A DNA stretch of 64,000 nucleotides from Thermofilum sp. GTDB taxonomy: Archaea > Thermoproteota > Thermoprotei > Thermofilales > Thermofilaceae. Position numbers and translations under genes: made by a program. Below, piece by piece: positions 1 through 8,359 of this stretch. The notes beneath the pieces are model-generated. The model had not been told where the DNA came from. It saw only the letters and a program-made list of their open reading frames with translations, and searched no databases. The stretch is taken from the NCBI GenBank assembly GCA_020832965.1, contig JAJHRM010000001.1:36577-100576 (forward strand), written 5' to 3'. The first letter of the stretch is position 1. Every line of letters starts with the position of its first letter.

Positions 1-1141
1 GTTCTCCATCGACGATTGTCTTCTTTAAGTTTAGCTTTTCGTCCAGGATCACGATGTCTGCCCGGAACCCGGGTCTCAGGTACCCTATTTTTTCCCTGGA
101 TAAGGCATCGATGCTTTTAGAGGGCGTGTAGCTAGCCATTGTAAGTGCTTCAAGAATACCCGCGTCGGCTTTAACCATGTTTCTCACGGCATTGTCCATG
201 GTTAGAGTGCTCCCGGCGAGGCTTCCCGTGTCTACTAGGCGGGAGACGCCCTTCTGCACCCTTATCCTGAGGCCTCCCAAAAGGTACTCGCCGTCGGGCA
301 GTCCTGCGGCGCTGATGGCGTCTGTAATCAAAACTACCCGTAGGGGACCAGCTATCTTGTATATGAGCCTAAGAGTTGCCGCGTGTAGGTGAACGTAGTC
401 CGCGATCGCCTCTACGTGCACTCTAGGATCAAGTAGAAGTGCTAGAGCTAAGCCCGGCTCTCTGTGATGGAAAACTCTCATGCCATTGAAGATGTGGTTT
501 GCTATTGTTGCCCCCGCCTTTATCCCCTCCACCGCTTCTTCGTATGTTGCCTCGGAGTGCCCCAAACTCACAAGCACTCCTTTACCCCTAACCTGCCTGA
601 TGAAGTCCAGCGCGCCCTCCAACTCTGGGGCAACTGTTACCTTCCTCAGCAAGCCTTTCGAGGCAGAGTAATATTCCTCAAACTCCTTAAGGCTGGGCTT
701 CCTCAGGTACGCCTCGTTCATCGCCCCCTTCATTTTCGGGTTTAAGTAGGGACCTTCCAGGTGCACTCCAATCAACCTGGCACCCCTTGCTGGGGTCCAA
801 GCGGAGGCTGCTTGAGAAACATTTCTGCACACTTGGATTAGTGCTTCATGGGGTGCAGCTACCGTAGAGGCTAGGAAGGCTGTAACTCCGTGTGTCGCAA
901 GCTTACTAGCCATGTCCATCAGTTCTTCAGGTGTCGCCTCAGTTACGTCTACGCCTCCATAGCCGTGTATATGCGTGTCTATGTAGCCTGGGGCAGCGCA
1001 GTACTGCTCGGCGTCTATTACTTTGTCCGGGGTTTCTTCGAGGTTGAACCCCTGGATGACCCCATCCTTGACCACTATGTTGACTACTCCTAGGTCCTCG
1101 AGTGGGGTTAGGACGTGTGCATTCTTGACTAGGACTCTCAA
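1..1141 (-). CDS. nagA: N-acetylglucosamine-6-phosphate deacetylase, cut by window start
   Basis: Amidohydrolase that removes acetate from N-acetylhexosamine-6-phosphate, the first cytoplasmic step of amino-sugar breakdown. Reading leftward the protein shows the metal-site motif DTHIHGYGG, then HLEGPY, GHSEAT, NHIFNGM and LITDAI in the order usual for NagA/AgaA. The C-terminal end runs off the window. I place the start at a TTG at 1141 because MRVLVKNAHV fits the family N-terminus; another in-frame TTG lies four codons upstream. It diverges from ptsI across about 100 bp, with an AT-rich stretch near 1170-1185 that could hold its TATA box. The neighbouring PTS and sugar genes support an amino-sugar role; GlcNAc versus GalNAc cannot be told from sequence. 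Confidence 0.93.
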   Translation of the reverse strand, partial: MRVLVKNAHVLTPLEDLGVVNIVVKDGVIQGFNLEETPDKVIDAEQYCAAPGYIDTHIHGYGGVDVTEATPEELMDMASKLATHGVTAFLASTVAAPHEALIQVCRNVSQAASAWTPARGARLIGVHLEGPYLNPKMKGAMNEAYLRKPSLKEFEEYYSASKGLLRKVTVAPELEGALDFIRQVRGKGVLVSLGHSEATYEEAVEGIKAGATIANHIFNGMRVFHHREPGLALALLLDPRVHVEAIADYVHLHAATLRLIYKIAGPLRVVLITDAISAAGLPDGEYLLGGLRIRVQKGVSRLVDTGSLAGSTLTMDNAVRNMVKADAGILEALTMASYTPSKSIDALSREKIGYLRPGFRADIVILDEKLNLKKTIVDGE

Positions 1142-1242
1142 GTAGCACCCCAAGCTATACTCTGCAGGGTAATAAAAACATTGAGTTTTCCGTAAACTTT
1201 AAGAGCATTTCTCTGTCTTTTTCGTTGCATGCTTAGACGGGT

Positions 1243-2997
1243 GTGTTGGAGGTGGTTGATGCCTCAGCTAGTCGGGGTTTAAGGTTTAGAGGGGTGGTGG
1301 TGTCTCCTGGCATAGCTATTGGTAGCGTTCTCGTTCTCCGGGAGGTCGATGTCCTGGAGCGCGTCGGTGAAGAGAAGTCGCTGGATATTGAGGGGGAGGT
1401 GAGGCTTCTTCATGAGGCATGTTTAAGTGTGAAGAGGAAGCTTGAGAGTTTGAAGCTTGTTCTTCCTAGGGCTGAGCAGGAGATTATCGATGCGCAGTTG
1501 CTGATTGTTGATTCGCTGGTTTCGGAGGCTGAGGAGCTTGTCAGAGGCTCTTCTCTGAGTGCTGCCTCGGCGGTTAAGAGGGTTTACGAGAAGTACTCCG
1601 AGACGCTCAGGAGTGGTGGCGAGCTTTTTGCCCTCAGGACCCAGGACCTACACGACATAGCTGTTAGGCTGGTATCCTGCATTGTTGGGGGATATGCGGC
1701 TGGCGTGGAGTGGAGTGGGAAGATCTTGGTGGCTGAGGAGATTGACCCGATAAGGTTTTTGGAGGCTGTTGATGGTGGGCTTGTTGGGCTGGTTACTCGG
1801 AGGGGCGGCTTGACTGCCCACGTGTCTATACTGGCGAGGCTGAGGGGTGTCCCGTACTTGATCTCCAGGGACCTGGACTTGGGGGCTCTGAGGAATAATG
1901 CTAGTGCTGTTCTTGACTGTGTGAATGGCTACTTCAATGTTGAGCTGAGCCCCGGTGAGGTGGGGAAGTACTATTCTCTTGTTTCTGAGTATAGGGAGAC
2001 TGTAGCCCTGTATGCGCAGGAAGAGAAGCTGGAGCCTGTCACCCGTGATGGCGTGAGGATTGCAGTGATGTGTAATACTGGGAACTTGGAGGAGGTCCGC
2101 GTAGCTCCCAGCTACGGCTGTGGTGGTGTCGGGCTTTTTAGGATCGAGTTCGCATACATGGCTAGGGATGCTGCTCCAGCGGAGGACGAGTTGTTTAACT
2201 TGTTTAAGAGGAGCCTCGAGTTTCTGGGTGGCGGGCCGTTGACTGTGCGGGCTCCGGATATTGGTGGTGATAAGCCTGTAAGGTTTCTGGAGCTGCCGCG
2301 CGAGGCTAACCCCCAGCTTGGTTTTAGGGGTACTCGTCTCCTGCTGAGGTACAGGGACTTGCTGCTTAGACCTCTTGTTAGGGCTGCTTTGAGAGCGGCG
2401 GTTTTCGGCGATTTAAGGCTGATGTTTCCCATGGTGTCGGTTGTCGAGGAGGTTGAGGAGCTGGTTGAAATCGTTAGGGGGGAGGAGGAGAGGATGAGGG
2501 GCGAGGGGTGTAGCGTGAGGATGCCTATGCTCGGCGTCATGGTGGAGGTTCCCTCTGCCGCTTTGCTTGTAGGCGAGCTTATCGATAGAGGGGGCTTGAG
2601 CTTTGTGAGCTTTGGGACGAATGATTTGACGCAGTATGTTTTGGCCGCGGACAGGACGAGCGCCTACGTCAGCGATATTTACGACGAGCTTAATCCCTCG
2701 GTTTTAAGGCTCATGTCCTACGCCATTGACAGGATTCGTGGGAGAGCCGAGGTAGAGGTCTGTGGTGAAATGGCTAGTAGAGGCCTGGCTGCCCCTGTAC
2801 TCTTGGGTCTGGGGGTGAGAGGCCTCAGTGTGGCTCCAGGCTTTGTTGGAAAAGTTAAGTACGTGGTTAGGAGGCTGGATTACGGGGAGCTGGCTGAGGT
2901 GACAAGAGGAATAGTTGAGAGGGCAACTACTGCGCGTGAGGTGAGGAAGTTGCTCCAAAGCTATTTGAAAAGTAGAGGAGTCAAAGTTTTCGAGTAG
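1243..2997 (+). CDS. ptsI: PTS phosphoenolpyruvate-protein phosphotransferase (enzyme I)
   Basis: Takes phosphate from PEP and passes it to HPr, the cytosolic first step of the phosphotransferase system. The 584-residue length is normal for enzyme I. An early SPGIAIG motif, the phospho-histidine loop GGLTAHVSILAR (His193), a PEP-binding barrel and the EVCGEMASRG signature with catalytic Cys507 are all present. The start is taken as GTG 1243; GTG 1252 is an alternative. HPr is encoded about 5 kb away on the other strand and no EII component is visible in the window. PTS is rare in Archaea, so acquisition from bacteria is a reasonable inference. Enzyme function is well supported; the sugar moved is unknown. 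Confidence 0.95.
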   Translation: MLEVVDASASRGLRFRGVVVSPGIAIGSVLVLREVDVLERVGEEKSLDIEGEVRLLHEACLSVKRKLESLKLVLPRAEQEIIDAQLLIVDSLVSEAEELVRGSSLSAASAVKRVYEKYSETLRSGGELFALRTQDLHDIAVRLVSCIVGGYAAGVEWSGKILVAEEIDPIRFLEAVDGGLVGLVTRRGGLTAHVSILARLRGVPYLISRDLDLGALRNNASAVLDCVNGYFNVELSPGEVGKYYSLVSEYRETVALYAQEEKLEPVTRDGVRIAVMCNTGNLEEVRVAPSYGCGGVGLFRIEFAYMARDAAPAEDELFNLFKRSLEFLGGGPLTVRAPDIGGDKPVRFLELPREANPQLGFRGTRLLLRYRDLLLRPLVRAALRAAVFGDLRLMFPMVSVVEEVEELVEIVRGEEERMRGEGCSVRMPMLGVMVEVPSAALLVGELIDRGGLSFVSFGTNDLTQYVLAADRTSAYVSDIYDELNPSVLRLMSYAIDRIRGRAEVEVCGEMASRGLAAPVLLGLGVRGLSVAPGFVGKVKYVVRRLDYGELAEVTRGIVERATTAREVRKLLQSYLKSRGVKVFE

Positions 2998-3079
2998 TGT
3001 TGCTTATCCTTTGCTGCTCACCTTCTCTCACCTAGATATCAAAAGCTGGTTGCGCTAGAAATGGACAGCCAGGCTAGTG

Positions 3080-3089
3080 AGCGCGCGCT
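3080..3089. repeat. AGCGCGCGCT palindrome, exact copy
   Basis: Perfect 10-bp palindrome in the 228-bp gap between ptsI and the leftward SIS gene. A shorter relative, TGCGCGCA, lies at 3098-3105. Nothing gene-like is visible in this gap. Confidence 0.85.
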
Positions 3090-3217
3090 GATCCTATTGC
3101 GCGCATAACCTTTCCCATCGGAGCTATATTTTGTAATTCCTTTAGATGCTAAAGGAAACTATGGGGTAAGAGACGCGGCAAACGCTCCTTTTCCGCTGCA
3201 CAATCTTATTTGTCTAT

Positions 3218-3227
3218 AGCGCGCGCT
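3218..3227. repeat. AGCGCGCGCT palindrome forming the SIS gene stop
   Basis: Exact copy within TAGCGCGCGCTA (3217-3228). Its reverse-strand TAG (3226-3228) is the stop codon of the SIS gene that ends here. Confidence 0.88.
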
Positions 3228-4296
3228 AAATATGTTTTATGACCCTTTCTATGTGTCGAGGGACGTCAGGGTTGTATCCTAGCTGCAGAGATCTTTCAAT
3301 GGCAAATAAGTACATGGGTAGAATTAGAAGAAGATATGTGATCTGGGTGCTCATTTTGATGGGAACTGTGAAATCTGCCATTTTCAGGTCTGATATTAAG
3401 ATGGTGTCGAAGTCTCTTGCTCTGAGATCGTTAACAAGTCTTTCAACATACATGTTTGAGTGCGTCCCTGAGGCTGAGAGAACAATTACTTGTAGTTCTT
3501 TGGCTTTTTCGCGTAAAGCGATGGGACCGTGCCGAAATTCTAATGCATGCATGGCATGAGAAAAAGTATAAGCTACTTCGTTGAGCTTGAGGCCTGCTTC
3601 CTGGGCGATTGCGTATATGCTCTCAGCGCCAAGAACTATAAAGGTCTTTTTATCAAGAGTTTTATTCACAAGTTCTTTTATTTCGTGGTACTTGTTGTAG
3701 ATTCCTTTGAACCCCTCTACAAAGGTCTGAAGTTCAGAGTCGAGGGTTTTAATGTTACTGTGGGAAAAGCTCTGCAAGGCTACGTGAGAAGTTATTGTGC
3801 CTAGTAGTGAGAGACCTATAAAGGATTTTGTCATGTAATGGCTCTTCTCGAGGCATTCAGGAACAACAATGGAAATATCCGCCTTTCGGTGAAGAGTGCT
3901 TCCCGGGGTACATGTTAGCCCGATTGTTTTGATGTTTTTACTTCGTGCTTTTTCCAATGCCAGAGTAATCTCCGTGGTTTCTCCTGATCGTGAATAAAAG
4001 ATGCTAAGAAGTGAGGGTGAGGGCTTCATTCGATCTAGTAGATAAATAAACTCAGAGGCTGGAAGAGCAAACCCAGTCGTTTTCTGCAAAATGAGTGGAT
4101 AGGCTCCATAAAGGCTTGCGTAGTAGCTGCTACCACATCCTATGTGCAGAATGCTTTCAGCGTTTGTGCGTGTTAGAAATTCTTCAATTCTCTCCATAGT
4201 AGTTAGCAATGAGCTCCTGAGAGCTTCAATAACTGAGATTGTTTCTTTAACTTCCTCAATGATGCCCTGTCCCCTGCTTGCTTCTCCCGAAAACAT
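3226..4296 (-). CDS. Double-SIS sugar isomerase/deaminase, AgaS/GlmS-like
   Basis: Two tandem sugar-isomerase (SIS) domains of the kind found in AgaS and in the isomerase half of GlmS; probably converts an amino-sugar 6-phosphate to a ketose phosphate. Visible motifs are HIGCGSSYYAS and FYSRSGETTE in the first domain and VLGAESIYAIA plus EFRHGP in the second. No N-terminal glutaminase domain is present, which argues against GlmS itself. It starts at ATG 4296, back to back with the aldolase-type gene at 4398, and probably shares a promoter region with it. Its stop codon is supplied by a copy of the dispersed palindrome. Exact substrate is inferred from the neighbours only. Confidence 0.88.
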   Translation of the reverse strand: MFSGEASRGQGIIEEVKETISVIEALRSSLLTTMERIEEFLTRTNAESILHIGCGSSYYASLYGAYPLILQKTTGFALPASEFIYLLDRMKPSPSLLSIFYSRSGETTEITLALEKARSKNIKTIGLTCTPGSTLHRKADISIVVPECLEKSHYMTKSFIGLSLLGTITSHVALQSFSHSNIKTLDSELQTFVEGFKGIYNKYHEIKELVNKTLDKKTFIVLGAESIYAIAQEAGLKLNEVAYTFSHAMHALEFRHGPIALREKAKELQVIVLSASGTHSNMYVERLVNDLRARDFDTILISDLKMADFTVPIKMSTQITYLLLILPMYLFAIERSLQLGYNPDVPRHIERVIKHI

Positions 4297-4325
4297 ATAG
4301 GACTTTCTTCTACTATGGGAATCCT

Positions 4326-4334
4326 GATATATTT
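4326..4334. promoter_or_regulatory. Possible bidirectional TATA between SIS and aldolase genes
   Basis: GATATATTT about 30 nt before the leftward ATG at 4296; a near-symmetric TATA could also serve the rightward gene. A second A/T element at 4361-4366 is closer to the rightward start at 4398. Confidence 0.4.
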
Positions 4335-4397
4335 GTTTTGTTGACCATTTACATGAAAATTCTTATAAGCCATGAGTATAATGGGGGTGAGATATGG

Positions 4398-5576
4398 ATG
4401 AGAAATCAGTGTTATGATTTTCTGCTGAATGCTGGTGAAGGATATGCATTGCTGTTTTTATCACCTATTTCAATGCACATTGTCAATTCTTTTATTGATG
4501 TAGCTGTATCTAGCGGGGCTCCTCTTGCCTTTATTGCTTCGTTAAACCAAGTAGATTTAGACGGTGGTTATACGGGATGGACTCCTCGCGCATTTGCAGA
4601 GTTTGTAAATAAGCGAGTAGTAGAAGTAGCTGGCTGGGAGTATCCAGTAATTCTTCAGCTGGATCACGGGGGTCCGTGGCTTAAGGACAAGCACATCGAG
4701 AGAAACTACACCTACGAGGAAGCTTTAAGTGATTTTCTCAAGTCGCTTGAGGAGTTTCTAAAAGCAGGGTTCTGCTTAATTCACCTCGACGCTACAGTTG
4801 ATATTGAAAAACCAGATATGTCGGCAGATCCTGGTAAGGCAGCGTCTAGGACGGTTGAACTCTTGGCATATTCTGAAGATTTAGCTGCCCAGTTAGGTAT
4901 TGACAGAGTTTTCTATGAAGTTGGTAGTGACAGATGGGGGTATAAGCCTCCTCATATCTACAACTACTTCCTCTCTAGCTTTGTAGATTCTGCTAAGTCA
5001 CGAAAACTTGATCTTTCAAAGATCGTCTTCTCAGTTGCTCACGTTGGTACAGAGGTGAAGCCTGGGAATAAAGCTGATCTAGGTACTCTAAGCATTTTTG
5101 TTTCCTTGGTAAAGACGTATGGTTTTAAGCTAAAGATTCATTCAGGCGATTATCTTGAAAATCCAGAAGTACTTCTCGAGGCTGGAGTGGGAGGGGTAAA
5201 TATTGGTCCAATGTTTGCACATGTAATGTACTCTTCAATCGTAAAGATTCTAACCGAGAAAATGGATAGCAATGAGGCTATCAAATACATTGAGCATCTA
5301 AATAGCCTCATAACCTCCGCGGATAGGCTCTCAAAATATACCGGTAAAGGTAAAATAGAGGAATACAAGCTGGGGCTTGCATCTAGATACATCTGGTCAA
5401 GACCTGAGTTTCGAGGACTTATTAGTAAAATTTCCCAAACTCTTCAAGTGGATATTGACACTTTTTTAGCCCAACAGTTAAAAAAGGCAATAATGTTTTA
5501 TGTTGAAAAACTAAAAATAGGAGGATTGGTTAACAAAAAGTTATCTAATCATTTTTCAGTGAAGAAAAATAACTAG
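4398..5576 (+). CDS. D-tagatose-bisphosphate aldolase subunit-like protein (GatZ/KbaZ family)
   Basis: A TIM-barrel protein of the class II aldolase group related to GatZ/KbaZ, the subunit that supports tagatose-1,6-bisphosphate aldolase. Seen: QLDHGGPW, a His-containing FSVAHVGTE stretch, KIHSGDY and GVNIGPMFAH, all near positions used for sugar phosphate and metal in this group. I prefer ATG 4398 because a GGGGTGAG ribosome site precedes it; ATG 4353 is also in frame. No GatY/KbaY partner is visible in the window, so it may act alone or with a distant partner. Its last 32 bp overlap the convergent kinase gene. With AgaS-like and NagA-like neighbours, a GalNAc or tagatose-phosphate route is a fair inference. 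Confidence 0.8.
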   Translation: MRNQCYDFLLNAGEGYALLFLSPISMHIVNSFIDVAVSSGAPLAFIASLNQVDLDGGYTGWTPRAFAEFVNKRVVEVAGWEYPVILQLDHGGPWLKDKHIERNYTYEEALSDFLKSLEEFLKAGFCLIHLDATVDIEKPDMSADPGKAASRTVELLAYSEDLAAQLGIDRVFYEVGSDRWGYKPPHIYNYFLSSFVDSAKSRKLDLSKIVFSVAHVGTEVKPGNKADLGTLSIFVSLVKTYGFKLKIHSGDYLENPEVLLEAGVGGVNIGPMFAHVMYSSIVKILTEKMDSNEAIKYIEHLNSLITSADRLSKYTGKGKIEEYKLGLASRYIWSRPEFRGLISKISQTLQVDIDTFLAQQLKKAIMFYVEKLKIGGLVNKKLSNHFSVKKNN

Positions 5577-6525
5577 TCACTTTATCTACAAATGAACTTG
5601 GAATATTCCATCTTTCGGATAAAATAGCTGCTAAACCTCTTATGGGTGCGTACCGAACAAGAGGTTCAGTAACCAATGCTTCAGGAAGCTGTTCTTTGAT
5701 ACATTTAAGAAAGCTTTCTTTCAAAGCCTTGGAAGAAAAAACACTGCCTACACCCCCTACTATAACTTTGTTTTCCTCAGTCAGTATTTTGTCGTAAACA
5801 GCTTTAGCCATTAAAGCTAGTTCTCTTCCTCCTTGAATCAGTATGCTAGTAGCAACTTCGTCCCCTTCTCTAGCGGCCTCATCCGTCAGTTTTGCTATCT
5901 GTGCCAGCTCACTGAGGTCATTAATTGCAGAAGAATATAGTACATCGATGAGGTCGAGAGGATTAGTTAAACCGAAAAGCTTCAAGATTTTTTCAGTTAG
6001 AATGGTACCAGGACCTCTACCGTCCCACGCTTTTCCCGCTGCAGCCACAGCTTTCATCGCTATCCACAATGCACTTCCTTCATCATCACCAAACCATCCC
6101 CAGCCTCCCGCGCGGGCTGCTTCACCCCTTGAATTCTTACCATAAGCAATAGAGCCTGTACCTGCTATTACGGCAACGCCCGGAGCTCCAAGCGTCACTG
6201 CGTAGTATGCAACAACAAAGTCTGGAACAATTACTTTTTCCTTGATCCAGGAAATTCTTTGATTCAGTGAGTTCTCAATGAGCCTTGAGGCTTTTTCAGT
6301 ATCAAGATCCGGGAGACCAAATACTCCTACGTCCACCTCTTTCTTTAGACCACTCTTTGTCAAAACATTTGCAACAGTTTCCGTAAGGGTATTAAGAGCC
6401 TTCTCGAAACCGACTGCAGTCCAGCCTGTAGACCCTCCAATAGAGAACCCTAAGACGTTGCCTTCTTCGTCGATGAGAGCTGCTAGTGTCTTCGTCTTAC
6501 CCCCCTCAACAAGCAGCGCGCGCAT
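5545..6525 (-). CDS. BadF/BadG-family ATPase, probable N-acetylhexosamine kinase
   Basis: Member of the ASKHA fold group that includes eukaryotic GlcNAc kinase. The N-terminus carries a degenerate phosphate-1 loop (VEGGKTKT), followed by GSTGW, a VAVIAGTGSIAYG phosphate-2 motif, GGWGWFGDDEGSALW and a late VIVGGVGSVF. Probable reaction: ATP-dependent 6-phosphorylation of GlcNAc or a related amino sugar, feeding NagA. The start is ATG 6525 (TTG 6528 is in frame); codons 1-4 lie within ATGCGCGCGCTG, a variant of the dispersed palindrome. A kinase beside PTS genes suggests that unphosphorylated sugar also reaches the cytoplasm. Confidence 0.85.
   Translation of the reverse strand: MRALLVEGGKTKTLAALIDEEGNVLGFSIGGSTGWTAVGFEKALNTLTETVANVLTKSGLKKEVDVGVFGLPDLDTEKASRLIENSLNQRISWIKEKVIVPDFVVAYYAVTLGAPGVAVIAGTGSIAYGKNSRGEAARAGGWGWFGDDEGSALWIAMKAVAAAGKAWDGRGPGTILTEKILKLFGLTNPLDLIDVLYSSAINDLSELAQIAKLTDEAAREGDEVATSILIQGGRELALMAKAVYDKILTEENKVIVGGVGSVFSSKALKESFLKCIKEQLPEALVTEPLVRYAPIRGLAAILSERWNIPSSFVDKVTSYFSSLKND
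6515..6524. repeat. AGCGCGCGCA palindrome variant at kinase start
   Basis: One mismatch from AGCGCGCGCT; overlaps the first codons of the leftward kinase. A shorter relative, TGCGCGCGT, follows at 6565-6573. Confidence 0.6.
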
Positions 6526-6646
6526 CAAAATTACTAGAGCGAAACATATAAAAATAATGAAATCTGCGCGCGTTATTTTTAGCGGCCGTGAACCTCAAGA
6601 ACAATTACCTTGTTCGTATTTTCATGCATGAAAACCTCTTTAACCT

Positions 6647-6656
6647 AGCGCGCGCT
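6647..6656. repeat. AGCGCGCGCT palindrome, exact copy
   Basis: Exact copy within TAGCGCGCGCTC in the kinase/PaREP1 gap. The rest of 6526-6739 is AT-rich with no convincing gene. Confidence 0.85.
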
Positions 6657-6739
6657 CAGCCTATTTATGTTTATCAAACAGCTTCTCTAACCGTAGTTAT
6701 AACTAACAATTTATATATGCCCTGACAAGTATGATTCGT

Positions 6740-7291
6740 TCAGTTACCCTTCAGATATTTTTCCATAAGCTTTTGCCTTTGTTTAGCAAGCTCTTCATCG
6801 ACCTTCCATCGAGCTTCAAGCCTTTTTATAAGGACTGGGTATAATTCTTCCTTCCTTTTCTCTAGCTCGGGAAGAATTTTTCGGATCATATTCACATATT
6901 CTTCAACCTCTGAAAGCATTTCCTTAAGCTCATCCACCTCAATTGCTCCCTCATAGAACCCCCATCCATGCAAGTTATAGGCGAAGTATCCAAGCTTTGT
7001 TTCAAGCTCCTTCACAGCATCGACACGTTTCCCCAATTCCCTGAGCAGAGCTCTCCTCTCATGAGTGAAAAGGTGCCAGCTTTTACTCCTTTCGGGAATT
7101 CTTGACTGGATGTATTCAATCACTCCTAATCTAGCAAACAAGTAGTCAGTGGTCAGCGCCACAGCACTCCACCCCTTCTCACTAGCCTGCCTCACATGCG
7201 TTGGATCCTTATCCTCGTAGTACTTTTTTAACTCATCACGGGCGCTGGCTATCATTCTAAGGGATTCTCCAATTAGACCCTCCTTTTCCAT
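6740..7291 (-). CDS. PaREP1-like (HEPN-fold) protein
   Basis: A 183-residue, highly charged, all-helical protein. The N-terminal half (ASARDELKKYYEDKD, QASEKGWSAVALTTDYLF, an HLFTHERRALLREL stretch) resembles PaREP1 proteins, a paralogous family expanded in Thermoproteales and Sulfolobales and assigned to the HEPN superfamily. The second half is coiled-coil-like and rich in Glu and Lys. Members are often linked to nucleotidyltransferase or toxin systems, but no such partner is adjacent here. It is flanked by a palindrome copy and, on the upstream side, by about 690 bp of decayed sequence. The molecular role is unknown. Confidence 0.7.
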   Translation of the reverse strand: MEKEGLIGESLRMIASARDELKKYYEDKDPTHVRQASEKGWSAVALTTDYLFARLGVIEYIQSRIPERSKSWHLFTHERRALLRELGKRVDAVKELETKLGYFAYNLHGWGFYEGAIEVDELKEMLSEVEEYVNMIRKILPELEKRKEELYPVLIKRLEARWKVDEELAKQRQKLMEKYLKGN

Positions 7292-7502
7292 TTTTACATC
7301 ATATGCTATTCAACTAGCGATAAAGTTAAAAATCTTACGTTGAGAAAGCTCACCCGATAATTAGTTCGCTTGGTGATGCTAGGAGGATAGATGAGGTGCT
7401 TGGTGGATGCATGAGGTTGATGCCACCGTAATGTACTGAACTACGATGATAGGGTATTATGGCGGTGGATCTGTTGATGCAGACATATTGAGGAGGACTC
7501 GT

Positions 7503-7512
7503 AGCGCGCGCT
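7503..7512. repeat. AGCGCGCGCT palindrome at edge of a decayed gene
   Basis: Exact copy in TAGCGCGCGCTA, 22 bp before the first readable codons of the methyltransferase remnant. Confidence 0.85.
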
Positions 7513-7534
7513 AGATGATCGATATCTGCTCATA

Positions 7535-7855
7535 TTCAACACTGCAAGCTTTGATTCAACCGCACTATGAGCTGGACTCCTTGGAACTGGCATAAGCTAT
7601 TTCAACGAGGTAGACAACGAGCTGGTCTACGTAGAGAAATCCATGTTCGATCCATACGAGCAGTGATTACCAATACATGGACTTATATAGGAGGGGCAGA
7701 GACCTAATCTTCATGGTGATGTCATTCAAACTGAGGGTATATGCACCTCACGAGCTAGTGAAACTAGCCGAGGAGAATGAATGGTAATTCCGATGCATAT
7801 AGGGATGCGTCAACACTAACGCCATGGCCCGGCGGGCGTGACCAAAAAGAAGGAT
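7535..7855 (+). pseudogene. Decayed SAM-dependent methyltransferase fragment
   Basis: Conceptual translation in one frame reads FNTASFDSTAL-stop-AGLLGTGISYF, then NEVDNELVYVEKSMFDP, and after a stop and frame change MDLYRRGRDLIFMV with YAPHELVKLAEEN. This is the distal half of a class I methyltransferase of a type common in Thermoproteales. At least two in-frame stops and a frameshift interrupt it and the SAM-binding N-terminus is missing. The preceding 7292-7500 holds no gene I can support. Confidence 0.6.
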
Positions 7856-7983
7856 AAAGTTGGTATGCTATTTTCCGGGGATTCGTCTATCTAGTGTGTT
7901 GATTTACACATTTTTCAAGGTCCTTTGATAGTCGCTCCATATCGTTATTTCTGCACCGAAAACTTTTTTAAGATATTCAAGAC

Positions 7984-8304
7984 CTAGCGCTCGCTCGTAA
8001 ATGTGGCTTTATTCGTTTCGGGAACAGAGGACGCACTATCGACTGCTGGTAAGTATTCCAATAATAGCTTGCTTAACTCGCTTATCGCCTGGTCCTCGTC
8101 GGGTCCCTCCACTTGGAGTTCTATTTCATCCCCCATGTCTACGCCTAGGGATAAGAGCTGTAGAATGTTTTTTGAGTCAGCAGTTTTTCCGCCTTTTCTT
8201 ACAATTATTCTTGAGGAGAATTTCTTTGCTGTTTGAACAAAGATGGCTGCGGGTCTAGCGTGTAGACCGCTTCTGTTTCTTACCTTGAGCGTCAGTGTTT
8301 TCAC
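7984..8304 (-). CDS. ptsH: PTS phosphocarrier protein HPr
   Basis: Small carrier that accepts phosphate from enzyme I on a histidine and passes it to EIIA domains. The signature GLHARPAA places the phospho-acceptor at His15, exactly as in bacterial HPr. The region around Ser44 (TADSKNILQLLSLGV) matches the second helix; no HPr kinase is visible, so serine regulation is doubtful. There is a 15-20 residue C-terminal extension rich in Ser and Thr compared with the usual 85-90 residues. It starts at GTG 8304 and probably shares a symmetric TATA element with the divergent SIS gene. Its TAG stop lies inside a degenerate palindrome copy (7986-7995). Confidence 0.95.
   Translation of the reverse strand: MKTLTLKVRNRSGLHARPAAIFVQTAKKFSSRIIVRKGGKTADSKNILQLLSLGVDMGDEIELQVEGPDEDQAISELSKLLLEYLPAVDSASSVPETNKATFTSER
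7986..7995. repeat. AGCGCTCGCT degenerate palindrome at HPr stop
   Basis: One mismatch from AGCGCGCGCT; the reverse-strand TAG at its edge (7984-7986) terminates HPr. Confidence 0.55.
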
Positions 8305-8327
8305 AGGGAAAAAGAGACTGCATTAAG

Positions 8328-8336
8328 AATATATTT
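8328..8336. promoter_or_regulatory. Symmetric TATA shared by HPr and SIS genes
   Basis: AATATATTT sits in the centre of the 55-bp divergent gap, 24 nt from the HPr GTG (8304) and 24 nt from the SIS GTG (8360). Equal spacing suggests leaderless transcripts in both directions from one element. Confidence 0.55.
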
Positions 8337-8359
8337 CTGTTGCGGAATAAAATTAGTTA

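Noticed and set aside
3226..4296. Full-length GlmS
   Set aside because: Only the two isomerase domains are present; the glutaminase domain with its N-terminal Cys is missing.
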